Origin: Candidatus Moranbacteria bacterium UBA2282
GTDB lineage: Bacteria > Patescibacteriota > Minisyncoccia > Moranbacterales > UBA2206
NCBI GenBank assembly: GCA_002345745.1
Contig: DDWQ01000010.1
Span: 495-33,615 of the forward strand
DNA: 33,121 nucleotides
Direction of reading: 5' to 3'
Each line of letters begins with the position of its first letter. Positions within the stretch are counted from its first letter, which is position 1. The notes beneath the pieces are model-generated. The model did not search any database, had not been told where the DNA came from, and saw only the letters and a list, made by a program, of their open reading frames with translations. The translations under genes and the position numbers were made by a program. Positions 15,570 through 22,967 of the stretch are shown here, piece after piece.

Positions 15570-16688
15570 TTATTTTATAATTTTCACCACATCCCGCAGA
15601 GTAACAATAACCATCAACAAAATCAAAAGCATAAAACCAACCGTATGAAACATCTGTTCAGTTTTTTGTGTTACGGGACTGCCTTTAATCTTTTCAATCA
15701 AAATAAACAAAATTCGACCGCCGTCGAGAGCTGGAATTGGCAAAGCATTAATTATTGCCAAATTGATACTGAGCATTGCGGCAAATTGCAAAATATAGAC
15801 AAAGCCAAGCGTCGCGACTTGTTTCGTCAAAATCGCAATGCCAATCGGACCAGAAACTTCTGCGCCAACACCGTGACCTGCAAATAAACTCATAATAATT
15901 CCACCCAGTGCCAACAAAATCATCAGTGTCAGATTGCAGACTGCTACTGCTCCGTTCCACAGTGCTTGATGCACTGGATATTTCACCAACATAGTGCGTG
16001 CCAAACCAACACCAATTGCACCTTGCTGATCTGGTGCATTTTCTCTGGGCACAACCTTAACTTCAACAATTTCAGTACCACGCAAAACATTAAAACTAAT
16101 CTCTGTGCCCTTATTAGCTTTTATATAATTTTGAACATCTTCTATATTGCCGAAAGTTGCTTGCGTGTTATCATTCAAAATTTCATCACCGACTTTTATA
16201 CCAGCTTGCTCAGCTGGCGAACCAACCGAAACCTCAGTTATTTGAATTTTTGCGTCAGGTGCGTTCATATTGTCACTGATGGATTCTGGAGAACCAATTA
16301 TAAGCGCCAACGAAATTAAAAACCATGCGAAGACAAAATTCATTACTACGCCAGCTGCTAGAATTTTTATTCTTGGCCAAGCCTTTTTTTCAACAAAACT
16401 ATCATCACCAGATTCGATAGTGTCTGCACCTTTAATTTTCACAAAGCCACCTAGCGGAATCCAGTTAATAGAATACAGCGTATTTTTTGACTGAATATCC
16501 TTATTTCCCCAGACAAATTTATATTTCCCAGTTTTTTCATCTCGAAAAAAACCACCTAACCTTGGCGGAAAACCAAAGCCAAATTCATCGACCTTAACAC
16601 CATTTCTGCGTGCAGTCACAAAATGACCAAGTTCATGCACAAAAATAAGGACACCTAAAATTGCTATGAATATAACTGCTGTTAACAT
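15570..16688 (-). CDS. rseP: site-2 protease family RIP metalloprotease
   Basis: A 372-aa M50 intramembrane zinc protease. The first helix carries HELGH (18-22). A conserved FGFGFPPRLGGFF and ISWIPLGGFVKIKG-like segment follows. One PDZ domain is at about 145-215 (VSVGSPAEQAGIKVGDEIL). The second zinc motif NALPIPALDGGRI lies near the C-terminus. RseP-type proteases cut membrane anchors, releasing regulators or clearing signal-peptide remnants. The gene starts 4 nt after frr, so it is co-transcribed. One PDZ domain rather than two is usual for Gram-positive and CPR members. Confidence 0.95.
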   Translation of the reverse strand: MLTAVIFIAILGVLIFVHELGHFVTARRNGVKVDEFGFGFPPRLGGFFRDEKTGKYKFVWGNKDIQSKNTLYSINWIPLGGFVKIKGADTIESGDDSFVEKKAWPRIKILAAGVVMNFVFAWFLISLALIIGSPESISDNMNAPDAKIQITEVSVGSPAEQAGIKVGDEILNDNTQATFGNIEDVQNYIKANKGTEISFNVLRGTEIVEVKVVPRENAPDQQGAIGVGLARTMLVKYPVHQALWNGAVAVCNLTLMILLALGGIIMSLFAGHGVGAEVSGPIGIAILTKQVATLGFVYILQFAAMLSINLAIINALPIPALDGGRILFILIEKIKGSPVTQKTEQMFHTVGFMLLILLMVIVTLRDVVKIIK

Positions 16689-16692
16689 AATT

Positions 16693-17250
16693 TTATACCT
16701 GCATTATTTCTATTTCTTTTTTAGCACGAATCTCTTCAATTTTTTTATTGTATTCATCCACCACTTTTTGCAAATCATCTTTACCAGCAAATTTATCATC
16801 TTCACCCATAAGTCCAGCTTTCTCAGCTTCTTGAATTTCGTCCCACACATCTTCTCTGTGATTACGAATAGAAATTCTAGCATCCTCAGCTTTTTGATTA
16901 AGCACTTTTACCAAATCCTTGCGTCGCTCTTCATTTAGCGCTGGAATATTGATGCGGATTACTTGTCCGTCATTATTTGGATTCAAATTTAATTGTGATT
17001 CACGAATTGCTTTTTCAATATTAACTAAATTATCCTTATCCCATGGTGCCACCATAATTGTTCTTGGTTCTGGAATGGTGATGTTGGCTACTTGTTTCAA
17101 AGGTGATTTTGTCCCATAGTAGTCCACCATCAAACCATCAACCATTGCAACTGAAGCTCGACCTGTTCGCAATTGCCCCAATTCTTCTTCAAAATGTTCA
17201 ATTGATTTATTCAACTCTGAATTCTTTTTGTTAATTATTTCTTTATACAT
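16693..17250 (-). CDS. frr: ribosome recycling factor
   Basis: A 185-aa RRF of normal length. With EF-G it splits the post-termination ribosome. The family signature is visible: HFEEELGQLRTGRASVAMVD at the start, then YYGTKSPLKQVANI, IPEPRTIMVAPWDK and INIPALNEERRKDLVKVL. The C-terminus is the long three-helix bundle. It lies 17 nt after the lipoprotein gene and 4 nt before rseP. Confidence 0.97.
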   Translation of the reverse strand: MYKEIINKKNSELNKSIEHFEEELGQLRTGRASVAMVDGLMVDYYGTKSPLKQVANITIPEPRTIMVAPWDKDNLVNIEKAIRESQLNLNPNNDGQVIRINIPALNEERRKDLVKVLNQKAEDARISIRNHREDVWDEIQEAEKAGLMGEDDKFAGKDDLQKVVDEYNKKIEEIRAKKEIEIMQV

Positions 17251-17267
17251 ATTAATATTTTAAAAAA

Positions 17268-18314
17268 TTATTTTTTTCTCAAACCCATATAAACAACACT
17301 CGTTTCTGTCGAACTATATTTCAAAACACTAACAGTGTTTTTTGTTTCTAACTGAAAAGGTGTCCAGTTTATGCCACCGTCGACTGACTTATATGTTGCC
17401 TGTGCTGCTCCATAGATAATCTCATCTGAATTGGATTGATTAATAGCTAGAGCTTTTACTGGAAATGTATTGGAATCGCCCAGAGTTTTTAATGCTTCCC
17501 AACTATCTCCTGCATCTTTACTCCTAAAAAGTCCTGATTGACCTGCTGTATATACCCAATTTGTATGTGATGGATCTGTTTCAATAATACTAATTCCACT
17601 ACGTCCATCTTTCAAACTTTCATCAATTGTATTTCCTCCATCGATGCTTCGCAGAATACTGCCATTTGCCAAATTAAAATATAATAAATTATCATTAGCA
17701 CTATCCAATACAATTTTCTCAACTGGACTTTGTGAGGAATAAATATTTTTCCAAGAAACTCCAGCATCAGTGCTTTTCATAATTTGTTTATCGCTCGTAG
17801 TTGCAAACAAAACCTTGCTGTCTTTTCTGCTCATCGCCAAAGAAATAACTAGTGGACCATCTGATGGAGCTGTATAAATTTCATTCCATTCAAACCCACC
17901 ATCAGTGCTTTTGAAAATTTTTCCCCTGCCTTGCCAAACACCACTAGCATAAATTATTCGACCATCCATATTATCAATAACCAAGCCATACACTTTTTCT
18001 GCTGGAAAATTCAAAAGACTCCAATTTTCACCTCCATCATCTGTTTTCAAAATACCATTGGCTAGAGTTCCGACATATGAAGTTGCACCGTCATATGGAT
18101 TGCATGCGATGCTAATAACATCAACTGATGCTAAATTAACTTTATCTTGAGTTTTATCCTTGGCTTCCCAAGTTACACCGTTATCCGTTGATTTCAAAAT
18201 ATTACTAACTGGAACTTTTACGGTAGTCGTTGCCTTTGGAGTTGAGCTCAAAGAACAACCGGATAAAAAAACCGAAGCGAATAATATAACCGCGATTAAT
18301 GAATATTTTTTCAT
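17268..18314 (-). CDS. lipoprotein with sialidase/YCF48-like beta-propeller repeats
   Basis: The start MKKYSLIAVILFASVFLSGC is a lipoprotein signal with lipobox LSGC, so the mature protein is probably lipid-anchored outside the cytoplasm (348 aa from this start). An upstream ATG (18353) would add 13 residues and spoil the signal peptide. The body has about seven blades of the type STDGGFEWNEIYTA / STDAGVSWKNIYSS / SKDAGDSWEALKTL, the Asp-box pattern of BNR, VPS10 and YCF48-type propellers. No catalytic residues were recognised; a binding or assembly role is likely. The -10 box lies so close to the ATG that the mRNA is predicted to be leaderless. Confidence 0.85.
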   Translation of the reverse strand: MKKYSLIAVILFASVFLSGCSLSSTPKATTTVKVPVSNILKSTDNGVTWEAKDKTQDKVNLASVDVISIACNPYDGATSYVGTLANGILKTDDGGENWSLLNFPAEKVYGLVIDNMDGRIIYASGVWQGRGKIFKSTDGGFEWNEIYTAPSDGPLVISLAMSRKDSKVLFATTSDKQIMKSTDAGVSWKNIYSSQSPVEKIVLDSANDNLLYFNLANGSILRSIDGGNTIDESLKDGRSGISIIETDPSHTNWVYTAGQSGLFRSKDAGDSWEALKTLGDSNTFPVKALAINQSNSDEIIYGAAQATYKSVDGGINWTPFQLETKNTVSVLKYSSTETSVVYMGLRKK

Positions 18315-18320
18315 ATTCAC

Positions 18321-18329
18321 ATTATAGCA
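18321..18329 (-). promoter_or_regulatory. promoter giving a leaderless lipoprotein mRNA
   Basis: The minus strand reads TGC-TATAAT (18329-18321), then 6 nt, then the ATG at 18314. A normal -10 to start distance places the first RNA base on or next to the A of the ATG. The -35 (TTAGGA at 17-nt spacing) is weak. Confidence 0.55.
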
Positions 18330-18376
18330 TAAAAATTGAAAACTCCTAAACATTTATATCTACTAAGCTAAACAAA

Positions 18377-18396
18377 AAAATCCCTCGCAGGATTTT
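18377..18396 (-). terminator. intrinsic terminator of tRNA-Lys
   Basis: 7-bp stem AAAATCC/GGATTTT with a 6-nt loop, followed on the minus strand by a T run. It lies 7 nt after the tRNA 3' end. Confidence 0.8.
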
Positions 18397-18403
18397 CATA
18401 ATG

Positions 18404-18476
18404 TGCGCCCACCAGGACTCGAACCTGGGACCGTCTGCTTAAAAGGCAGCTGCTCTACCGACTGAGCTATGAGCGC
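18404..18476 (-). tRNA. tRNA-Lys (TTT)
   Basis: The 73-nt cloverleaf reads on the minus strand. The acceptor arms are GCGCTCA and TGGGCGC with discriminator A. The D arm holds AGCTCAGTCGGTAGAGC, the anticodon loop is CTTTTAA with anticodon TTT, and the T arm has GGTTCGAGTCC. The 3' CCA is not encoded (ACA follows), so a CCA-adding enzyme is needed. It has its own promoter and terminator. Confidence 0.97.
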
Positions 18477-18571
18477 ATTATTTAGTTTTTAATCAAACTT
18501 TTTCTCCCTACAAACTCTTCGTCTCTTTTGAATAAAAAACAACACTAGTTATCGAAAAATAACCTTTTATC

Positions 18572-18599
18572 ATTATAGCATCATAATCAAACTCGTCAA
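18572..18599 (-). promoter_or_regulatory. tRNA-Lys promoter
   Basis: The minus strand has -35 TTGACG (18599-18594), a 16-nt spacer and a perfect -10 TATAAT (18577-18572) with a TGC extension. Start is near 18565, about 90 nt before the tRNA. Just upstream lie two direct copies of CATATTTGCAAA (18607-18618, 18622-18633). Confidence 0.75.
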
Positions 18600-18637
18600 T
18601 GCTTACCATATTTGCAAATATCATATTTGCAAAACCA

Positions 18638-19138
18638 CTACCGATTCAGTCGTTTGTGAATAAAAAACATGAAAGCGAGAGGAATAATCATCCATGCTAT
18701 GCGCGCAATATCTGAGGCTAAATATTGGAAAGCTGTCGGCGAAATATAATCCAAAACAACATTTTTTGGCACAATTGAAGCAATAATACTGATGAGGAAC
18801 ACCACTTCAAGAAAACTCATTACAAAAACTCGCCACAGAAATCCAGAACCAGAGCCAGAAATATAAATTTCAAAAAGTCGTTTACTAATCAAAGTCAAGA
18901 TTATCACACCAGCCAAGAAAAAAATCAATTTGTAGGAATAGTCGGTAAAATACTTAACTGGCACCGCTGTTGTGATAGCAAAAGCGACATAAATATTAAT
19001 TAAAATTGTTATCAATTTATAACGGCCAATAAACATCCCAAAAACAAAACTCAAAAGCGCAATGATAATCAATAGTGAAATATCTTGTGTTAACGCTTGT
19101 GAAACACCCAGTTTCCCCAAAAGCAAACCTAAATCCAT
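18638..19138 (-). CDS. hypothetical multi-TM protein paired with the stomatin-like gene
   Basis: A 166-aa very hydrophobic protein with about four or five membrane helices and a short basic C-terminus (FIHKRLNR). No family was recognised. Stomatin-like genes are often paired with NfeD-type membrane proteins, but I see no OB-fold C-terminal domain here, so I do not call it NfeD. It starts 10 nt after the SPFH gene and is probably in the same transcript; a functional link is inferred from this alone. Confidence 0.8.
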   Translation of the reverse strand: MDLGLLLGKLGVSQALTQDISLLIIIALLSFVFGMFIGRYKLITILINIYVAFAITTAVPVKYFTDYSYKLIFFLAGVIILTLISKRLFEIYISGSGSGFLWRVFVMSFLEVVFLISIIASIVPKNVVLDYISPTAFQYLASDIARIAWMIIPLAFMFFIHKRLNR

Positions 19139-19148
19139 CTTAAAAAAA

Positions 19149-19934
19149 TTATTTATTAATAGATATATTCTCTTTAGCCATAAAATTCTGAATGTCCGTT
19201 ACCGTTGACATAAACTGAGCTGGAAAAATGATAGTAGAGTTTTTCTCAATACTAATCTCCGACATAGTTTGCAAGTTACGCAGTTGTAATGCAATAGGAT
19301 GTGCTGCCATCACATCTGCCGTTTCGGCTAATTTTTGACTAGCTAACAACTCTCCTTCAGCGGCAATTACCTTAGCTCTCTTTTCTCTTTCTGCTTCGGC
19401 TTGTTTGGCCATTGCTCGTTGCATATTCTCTGGCAATTCAATGTCTTTGATTTCCACAATAGAAACTACAACACCCCAGGTTTCCGTGAATGAATCCAAC
19501 ACTGACCGAATTTCTTTATTGATAGCATCTCTTTCTGACAGAATTTCATCCAATTGAAAACGACCAACAATATTCCGTATGGTTGTTTGTGCGATCTGAT
19601 TAATAGCACTCATCACATTTTCGATAGCCACAATACTCTTTTGAGCATCAACAATTTGATAATAAGCCACGGCAGAAATATCCACCGAAACATTATCTTT
19701 AGTGATAATTTTTTGAGTTGGAACAGGTAAGGTAATAGTACGAAAATCAACCTTCACCATTTTATCAACATAGGGTATGATCCAATTTAATCCAGCTTCA
19801 CGACTGGAAATAATTTTTCCAAAACGAAACACCACACCCACCTCGTATTGTTTCACCACGCGAAAGCCTGGCAGAATCACGAACATAAAAATCAAAAGTA
19901 ATAGCGGAAATATCGCAACAATAAATTCAAACAT
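19149..19934 (-). CDS. SPFH/Band 7 domain protein (slipin, stomatin-like)
   Basis: A 261-aa slipin. An N-terminal membrane hairpin (VAIFPLLLLIFMFVILPGFR) is followed by the SPFH core: VVKQYEVGVVFRFGKIISSR, then DKMVKVDFRTITLPVP, KDNVSVDISAVAYYQIVDA and the oligomerisation region near QIAQTTIRNIVGRFQLDEIL. The late coiled stretch MQRAMAKQAEAEREKRAKVI is characteristic. Such proteins form large rings that organise membrane domains or regulate membrane proteases. Length and order are normal. It is followed 10 nt later by a multi-TM partner. Confidence 0.95.
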   Translation of the reverse strand: MFEFIVAIFPLLLLIFMFVILPGFRVVKQYEVGVVFRFGKIISSREAGLNWIIPYVDKMVKVDFRTITLPVPTQKIITKDNVSVDISAVAYYQIVDAQKSIVAIENVMSAINQIAQTTIRNIVGRFQLDEILSERDAINKEIRSVLDSFTETWGVVVSIVEIKDIELPENMQRAMAKQAEAEREKRAKVIAAEGELLASQKLAETADVMAAHPIALQLRNLQTMSEISIEKNSTIIFPAQFMSTVTDIQNFMAKENISINK

Positions 19935-19964
19935 ATTTTTCTTTAAATTATTATTATATTTTTA

Positions 19965-19992
19965 ATTATAAGACTATTATCAAAATAAACAA
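19965..19992 (-). promoter_or_regulatory. possible promoter of the stomatin-like operon
   Basis: The minus strand has -35 TTGTTT (19992-19987), a 16-nt spacer and a perfect -10 TATAAT (19970-19965), about 30 nt before the ATG. The weak -35 lowers confidence. Confidence 0.4.
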
Positions 19993-20002
19993 GCCTGCTT
20001 CG

Positions 20003-20054
20003 CATTTATTTTTTAGGTAAGTAATCAATTACGTAATTAATTCCTGAATTTTAT
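20003..20054 (-). repeat. module-border repeat, copy A
   Basis: Core (plus strand) GTAAGTAATCAATTACGTAA, with palindrome AATTACGTAATT. It shares the left flank TTTTAGGTAAGTAAT with copy C, and on the minus strand the GCRTARAAT edge with copies B and D. It lies directly after the stop of the HsdR-like 47-aa frame and marks the low-coordinate end of the accessory region. Confidence 0.75.
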
Positions 20055-20194
20055 GCACTCCAATCCTCTGCCAACATTTCCGCTTGTTTCAAGACATTTT
20101 CTGTGGCAATTTTTTGCATGTCCGGTGGATAGCCCTGCGCCTCCAAAATCTCAATCGCTAATTCTTCAATATTTGATTCGGTGATTTTTGTCAT
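20051..20194 (-). CDS. 47-aa protein, HsdR-like N-terminus (probable remnant)
   Basis: A 47-aa frame, MTKITESNIEELAIEILEAQ followed by GYPPDMQKI, ending AEMLAEDWSA. The first ~20 residues resemble the usual start of type I restriction endonuclease R subunits (ITExxIExxAIExLExxGY), after which the similarity stops. The most likely reading is the preserved 5' end of a deleted hsdR, fused to unrelated sequence and ended by stop. This fits its place at the far end of a broken restriction-modification operon, 27 nt after the 216-aa gene, with border repeat A overlapping its end. It could still be expressed as a small protein. Confidence 0.5.
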   Translation of the reverse strand: MTKITESNIEELAIEILEAQGYPPDMQKIATENVLKQAEMLAEDWSA

Positions 20195-20221
20195 AAAATT
20201 TAACTAGCTATTAACGAAAAT

Positions 20222-20872
20222 TTATTTATTGATATTATTCTTTTCGAGTTTATCTATTCTTAAATTTATATTTTTAATTTTTTTATCATATTGATTATAA
20301 AAACCATCAGTCTTATTGTTGAAATCAGTATAATATTTCTGATAAATTTTATTTTCAGTACAAATTTCTTCATTTCCTTTCAAAGAAAAAAATATTCCAA
20401 AAATAAACACAATAACAACAAGTGCCAAAAAGTAATTATCCAATTTTGGAGTCTCCTTGCTAGTTCTGCTCTTTATGAGATAATCGAGAGCCACATTAAA
20501 TCCAAATAGCAGAGCAAACAATAGCAGGGTAAACCCTAAAACTTTTTCAAAACTACAAAGCGTTTTTAAAAACTGAAATTCAATTGTAAGGAATGAAACT
20601 ACAGAGGCGAATATTCCGAAAACTGTTATAAGCGATGCCTTGTCAGTCTGAACTTGCTCTCGAATTGCCTTTTCAGCTTCTTCCTTAGCATTTTTTAAAG
20701 CCTCAGTTTTTGCATTATTTATCTCTTCCAAGACCCACTCTTTTGACAATTCAACTTTTTTCCCCGAGCTTTCTTGGATTACTCCCTCGCCATCATCAGT
20801 AAGTTGATTTTCTTCTGATTCAACTAGTGAAATTATTTTTTCTTTTTCTTCTGTCATATTTTTATTTGTCAA
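20222..20872 (-). CDS. coiled-coil protein with three membrane segments
   Basis: A 216-aa protein, not recognised. A charged, helical N-terminal part (1-78, with the Ala/Glu-rich coil EALKNAKEEAEKAIREQVQ) is followed by three hydrophobic segments at about 80-103, 110-131 and 146-164, then a C-terminal coiled coil (175-215, FNNKTDGFYNQYDKKIKNIN). A membrane-anchored partner or effector with a cytoplasmic coil would fit. The first codons overlap the 89-aa gene by 11 nt, which ties the two together in translation. It is the last full gene of the four-gene set that replaces hsdR. Confidence 0.8.
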   Translation of the reverse strand: MTNKNMTEEKEKIISLVESEENQLTDDGEGVIQESSGKKVELSKEWVLEEINNAKTEALKNAKEEAEKAIREQVQTDKASLITVFGIFASVVSFLTIEFQFLKTLCSFEKVLGFTLLLFALLFGFNVALDYLIKSRTSKETPKLDNYFLALVVIVFIFGIFFSLKGNEEICTENKIYQKYYTDFNNKTDGFYNQYDKKIKNINLRIDKLEKNNINK

Positions 20873-21131
20873 AATCTGGCCATACAGCCTTTAAGGCAAA
20901 GAAATGAACTCGACCAGTGTTATTTCCCACAATCATAATCATTGGAACAGTTGGACCACCAATAATAAAAGAGCCGGAAAGCTCCATGGATATTGGCTGA
21001 TTAATAAACCCGTCCACTAATGTGACTGGCTCATTTAATCCAAGCAGCGTAATCTTTCCATTTATTTTTTTTATAAGTTCATCCTTTATATCTGCAAACT
21101 TTGTTATTTTTGGTTGTTGTTTATTTTCCAT
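20862..21131 (-). CDS. 89-aa hypothetical protein of the MBL cassette
   Basis: An 89-aa soluble protein, not recognised. The N-terminus is lysine-rich and helical (FADIKDELIKKINGKITLLG); the rest is beta-rich with ISMELSGSFIIGGPTVPMIM and ends GRVHFFALKAVWPDFDK. No catalytic motif is apparent. It begins 4 nt after an orphan HsdS C-terminal fragment (21136-21195) and overlaps the 216-aa gene by 11 nt. Small size and tight coupling suggest a regulatory or immunity-type partner of the 216-aa membrane protein; this is inference. Confidence 0.75.
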   Translation of the reverse strand: MENKQQPKITKFADIKDELIKKINGKITLLGLNEPVTLVDGFINQPISMELSGSFIIGGPTVPMIMIVGNNTGRVHFFALKAVWPDFDK

Positions 21132-21135
21132 AAAT

Positions 21136-21195
21136 TTATTTCTTAAAATTAACTTTAATTTCCCTACTCATCAACTTTGACAACAGCGTATCACA
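21136..21195 (-). pseudogene. orphan HsdS C-terminal fragment 2
   Basis: After the MBL gene stop the minus strand reads CDTLLSKLMSREIKVNFKK and stop. This is a degenerate form of the conserved end of type I specificity subunits (RDTLLPKLMSGEVRV), also found as fragment 1 at 22806-22967. The two share about 27 nt with three differences. It has no start codon of its own and ends 4 nt before the 89-aa gene. Confidence 0.75.
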
Positions 21196-21197
21196 TT

Positions 21198-22154
21198 TTA
21201 ATTTAAAAATTCTTTTAACAATTCCTCATTATCTTTTATTTGCTTTACTTCACCCTCGGCAGTTTCAAGATTTATAACAATATGCCCCTTTGAAGTTTTA
21301 ACTGCGTTCTGTTTCAAATCATTATTTGCAGTAGAATAATCAGAAGAGTAATACCGCCCATCAACATCCGATCGGTTTTCTTCTGAACCATTAGCTCTTG
21401 TTTTTTCAGAGATAATATTCAATCTTGTTTTTCCTCCCTTTAATTCTTGAAATAAGCTTTCAGGAAATGATGTTGCAAGTCCGTGATGCGGAGCTACCAA
21501 ATAATCAACTCCCACATTATTTAATTCATTTTTGAAATCAAGCCTATTTTCAATCAGATATTTCATTCCGTCTTTAAGTATATCTCCGGGCAATAATATT
21601 GTTTTTTCGTTGAGTATAACAAAAAGCACCAAGCTGATATTGTTAGCATAACAGGAACTCAATTCTTCGCTTTCCTCACATTCTTTTGGCTTAATAAAGA
21701 AAAGTTTTATATTATCAGATTTGGCAGCAAGCGGTGTATTTGAAGCTATCGGCTGTCTAGCCCCCATATCTTCAAGAATCATATTTCTCATATCATTTTC
21801 TTCGCCAAGCATATCAACATTCACTTTAAAATGTTCGTGCTGTTTTGCGCCATCCCTACCCTCCTTCTCGTTATTATTTGGACAAGTCATCCAATCAGGG
21901 TGAAATTTATTTTTAAATTTCTCATAATCAGAAATATGATCCTTGTCTAAATGGCTTATGAATAACTGATCAATTGCATATTTGCCAGCATTTGCAATCG
22001 TTGGAAATGACCGCTTTTCTGCTAATGGAATCAGAAAATCATCTACCGGAGAAAAATCAGCACTTGCTCCAAGGTCAATAACAATTCGCATATCATCAAA
22101 CTCTAAATAAGAAGATAATGCTCCGCCAACATTGAAAATTACAATTTTTTTCAT
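21198..22154 (-). CDS. MBL-fold metallo-hydrolase, ComEC C-terminal type
   Basis: A 318-aa metallo-beta-lactamase-fold protein of the ComEC/Rec2 (COG2333-like) type. It starts with the usual strand pattern MKKIVIFNVGGALSSYLEFD, DMRIVIDLGAS. The metal motif is SHLDKDH (67-73), the third-ligand region is LLPGD (187-191), and APHHG is at 221-225. Thus the metal site looks complete. Family members are nucleases or phosphodiesterases; a cytoplasmic enzyme is expected since there is no signal. It lies 1 nt after a four-TM protein, so the pair is coupled. Position inside a remodelled restriction operon suggests a role in defence or conflict. Confidence 0.85.
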   Translation of the reverse strand: MKKIVIFNVGGALSSYLEFDDMRIVIDLGASADFSPVDDFLIPLAEKRSFPTIANAGKYAIDQLFISHLDKDHISDYEKFKNKFHPDWMTCPNNNEKEGRDGAKQHEHFKVNVDMLGEENDMRNMILEDMGARQPIASNTPLAAKSDNIKLFFIKPKECEESEELSSCYANNISLVLFVILNEKTILLPGDILKDGMKYLIENRLDFKNELNNVGVDYLVAPHHGLATSFPESLFQELKGGKTRLNIISEKTRANGSEENRSDVDGRYYSSDYSTANNDLKQNAVKTSKGHIVINLETAEGEVKQIKDNEELLKEFLN

Positions 22155-22155
22155 A

Positions 22156-22803
22156 TTATTTTATATAAATTGATACCGATTTAAACACTAAACCTCTTGC
22201 AAGACCTCTTGTTCTCCACATAAAAACAAGGAAGATTAAAAGTGCGACTATTCCATAATTTAAAAATCCACTTAACATCAAATAGATAAATGCTACCAAA
22301 AAATCAACCACTATAACCCTTGTAAACAAATAATTGACATTTGATCGTCTAATCTTTTCGTCATCCTCTACCTTGGCATATAGCTTCCAAAAATAACTTT
22401 GCGATATCTGCCTTGCCTTACTTTTTTTACCGCTGATCAGTGGAATGCTTTTGTATTCTTTATCAAAAATTTTCTTCTCCTCATCAGACAATTCCAATGA
22501 CGAAAACAGTTTTTGTCTTGAATTTTCACCAAACAACACGGGATTATTTTTATATAAGAATATCTCTGATGGCTTATAGCCCTTAAAAAAGATATTAACG
22601 AAAAACTCCATACTATGCGCGACTGTTTGCAATACTTCCCCGACAATAAATGCTACACAGATAAAGAAAAATGAATACAAAAAATCCAATTTAACATTAA
22701 GCGTTGACTCAATATGTGAAACGAAAAATGCCAAAACAACCAAGAATCCTCCTGGCAAAACTCTTATCAATAAATCTTCAATTGTAATTTTTTCAGCAAA
22801 CAT
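22156..22803 (-). CDS. hypothetical membrane protein of the MBL cassette
   Basis: A 215-aa protein with hydrophobic segments at about 12-30, 39-60, 163-180 and 183-196 and a cytoplasmic-type polar middle (75-155, many Lys/Glu). The start LLIRVLPGGFLVVLAFFVSH and the VGEVLQTVAHSMEFFV stretch look like conserved family motifs, but I cannot name the family. It begins 2 nt after the stop of an HsdS fragment and is followed by the MBL gene after 1 nt. A membrane-bound effector or sensor coupled with the MBL enzyme is a reasonable but unproven reading. Confidence 0.8.
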   Translation of the reverse strand: MFAEKITIEDLLIRVLPGGFLVVLAFFVSHIESTLNVKLDFLYSFFFICVAFIVGEVLQTVAHSMEFFVNIFFKGYKPSEIFLYKNNPVLFGENSRQKLFSSLELSDEEKKIFDKEYKSIPLISGKKSKARQISQSYFWKLYAKVEDDEKIRRSNVNYLFTRVIVVDFLVAFIYLMLSGFLNYGIVALLIFLVFMWRTRGLARGLVFKSVSIYIK

Positions 22804-22805
22804 AT

Positions 22806-22967
22806 TTAATTATCAACCCGAACCTCTCCACTCATCAACTTCGGCAACAGCGTGTCGCGCAAACGAGAGAGGGTTTGGATTTGAGAATTATTTAAAATTA
22901 TTTTTTCAAAAACTTTATAACCATTACAACCTAGATTAACATAAATCTTCTTATGCGTATCTATATA
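22806..22967 (-). pseudogene. orphan HsdS C-terminal fragment 1
   Basis: Overlapping the end of the present S gene, in another frame, 53 codons read KKIYVNLGCNGYKVFEKIIL, NNSQIQTLSRLRDTLLPKLM, SGEVRVDN, stop. QIQTLxxLRDTLLPKLMSGE is the hallmark end of type I HsdS (last conserved helix and tail). There is no start codon, so it is a remnant of an older hsdS whose 5' part was replaced by the BcgI-like pair. It ends 2 nt before the membrane-protein gene. Confidence 0.85.

Noticed and set aside
18638..19138. Calling the slipin partner NfeD
   Set aside because: Position fits, but the sequence is all membrane helices with no OB-fold C-terminal domain.
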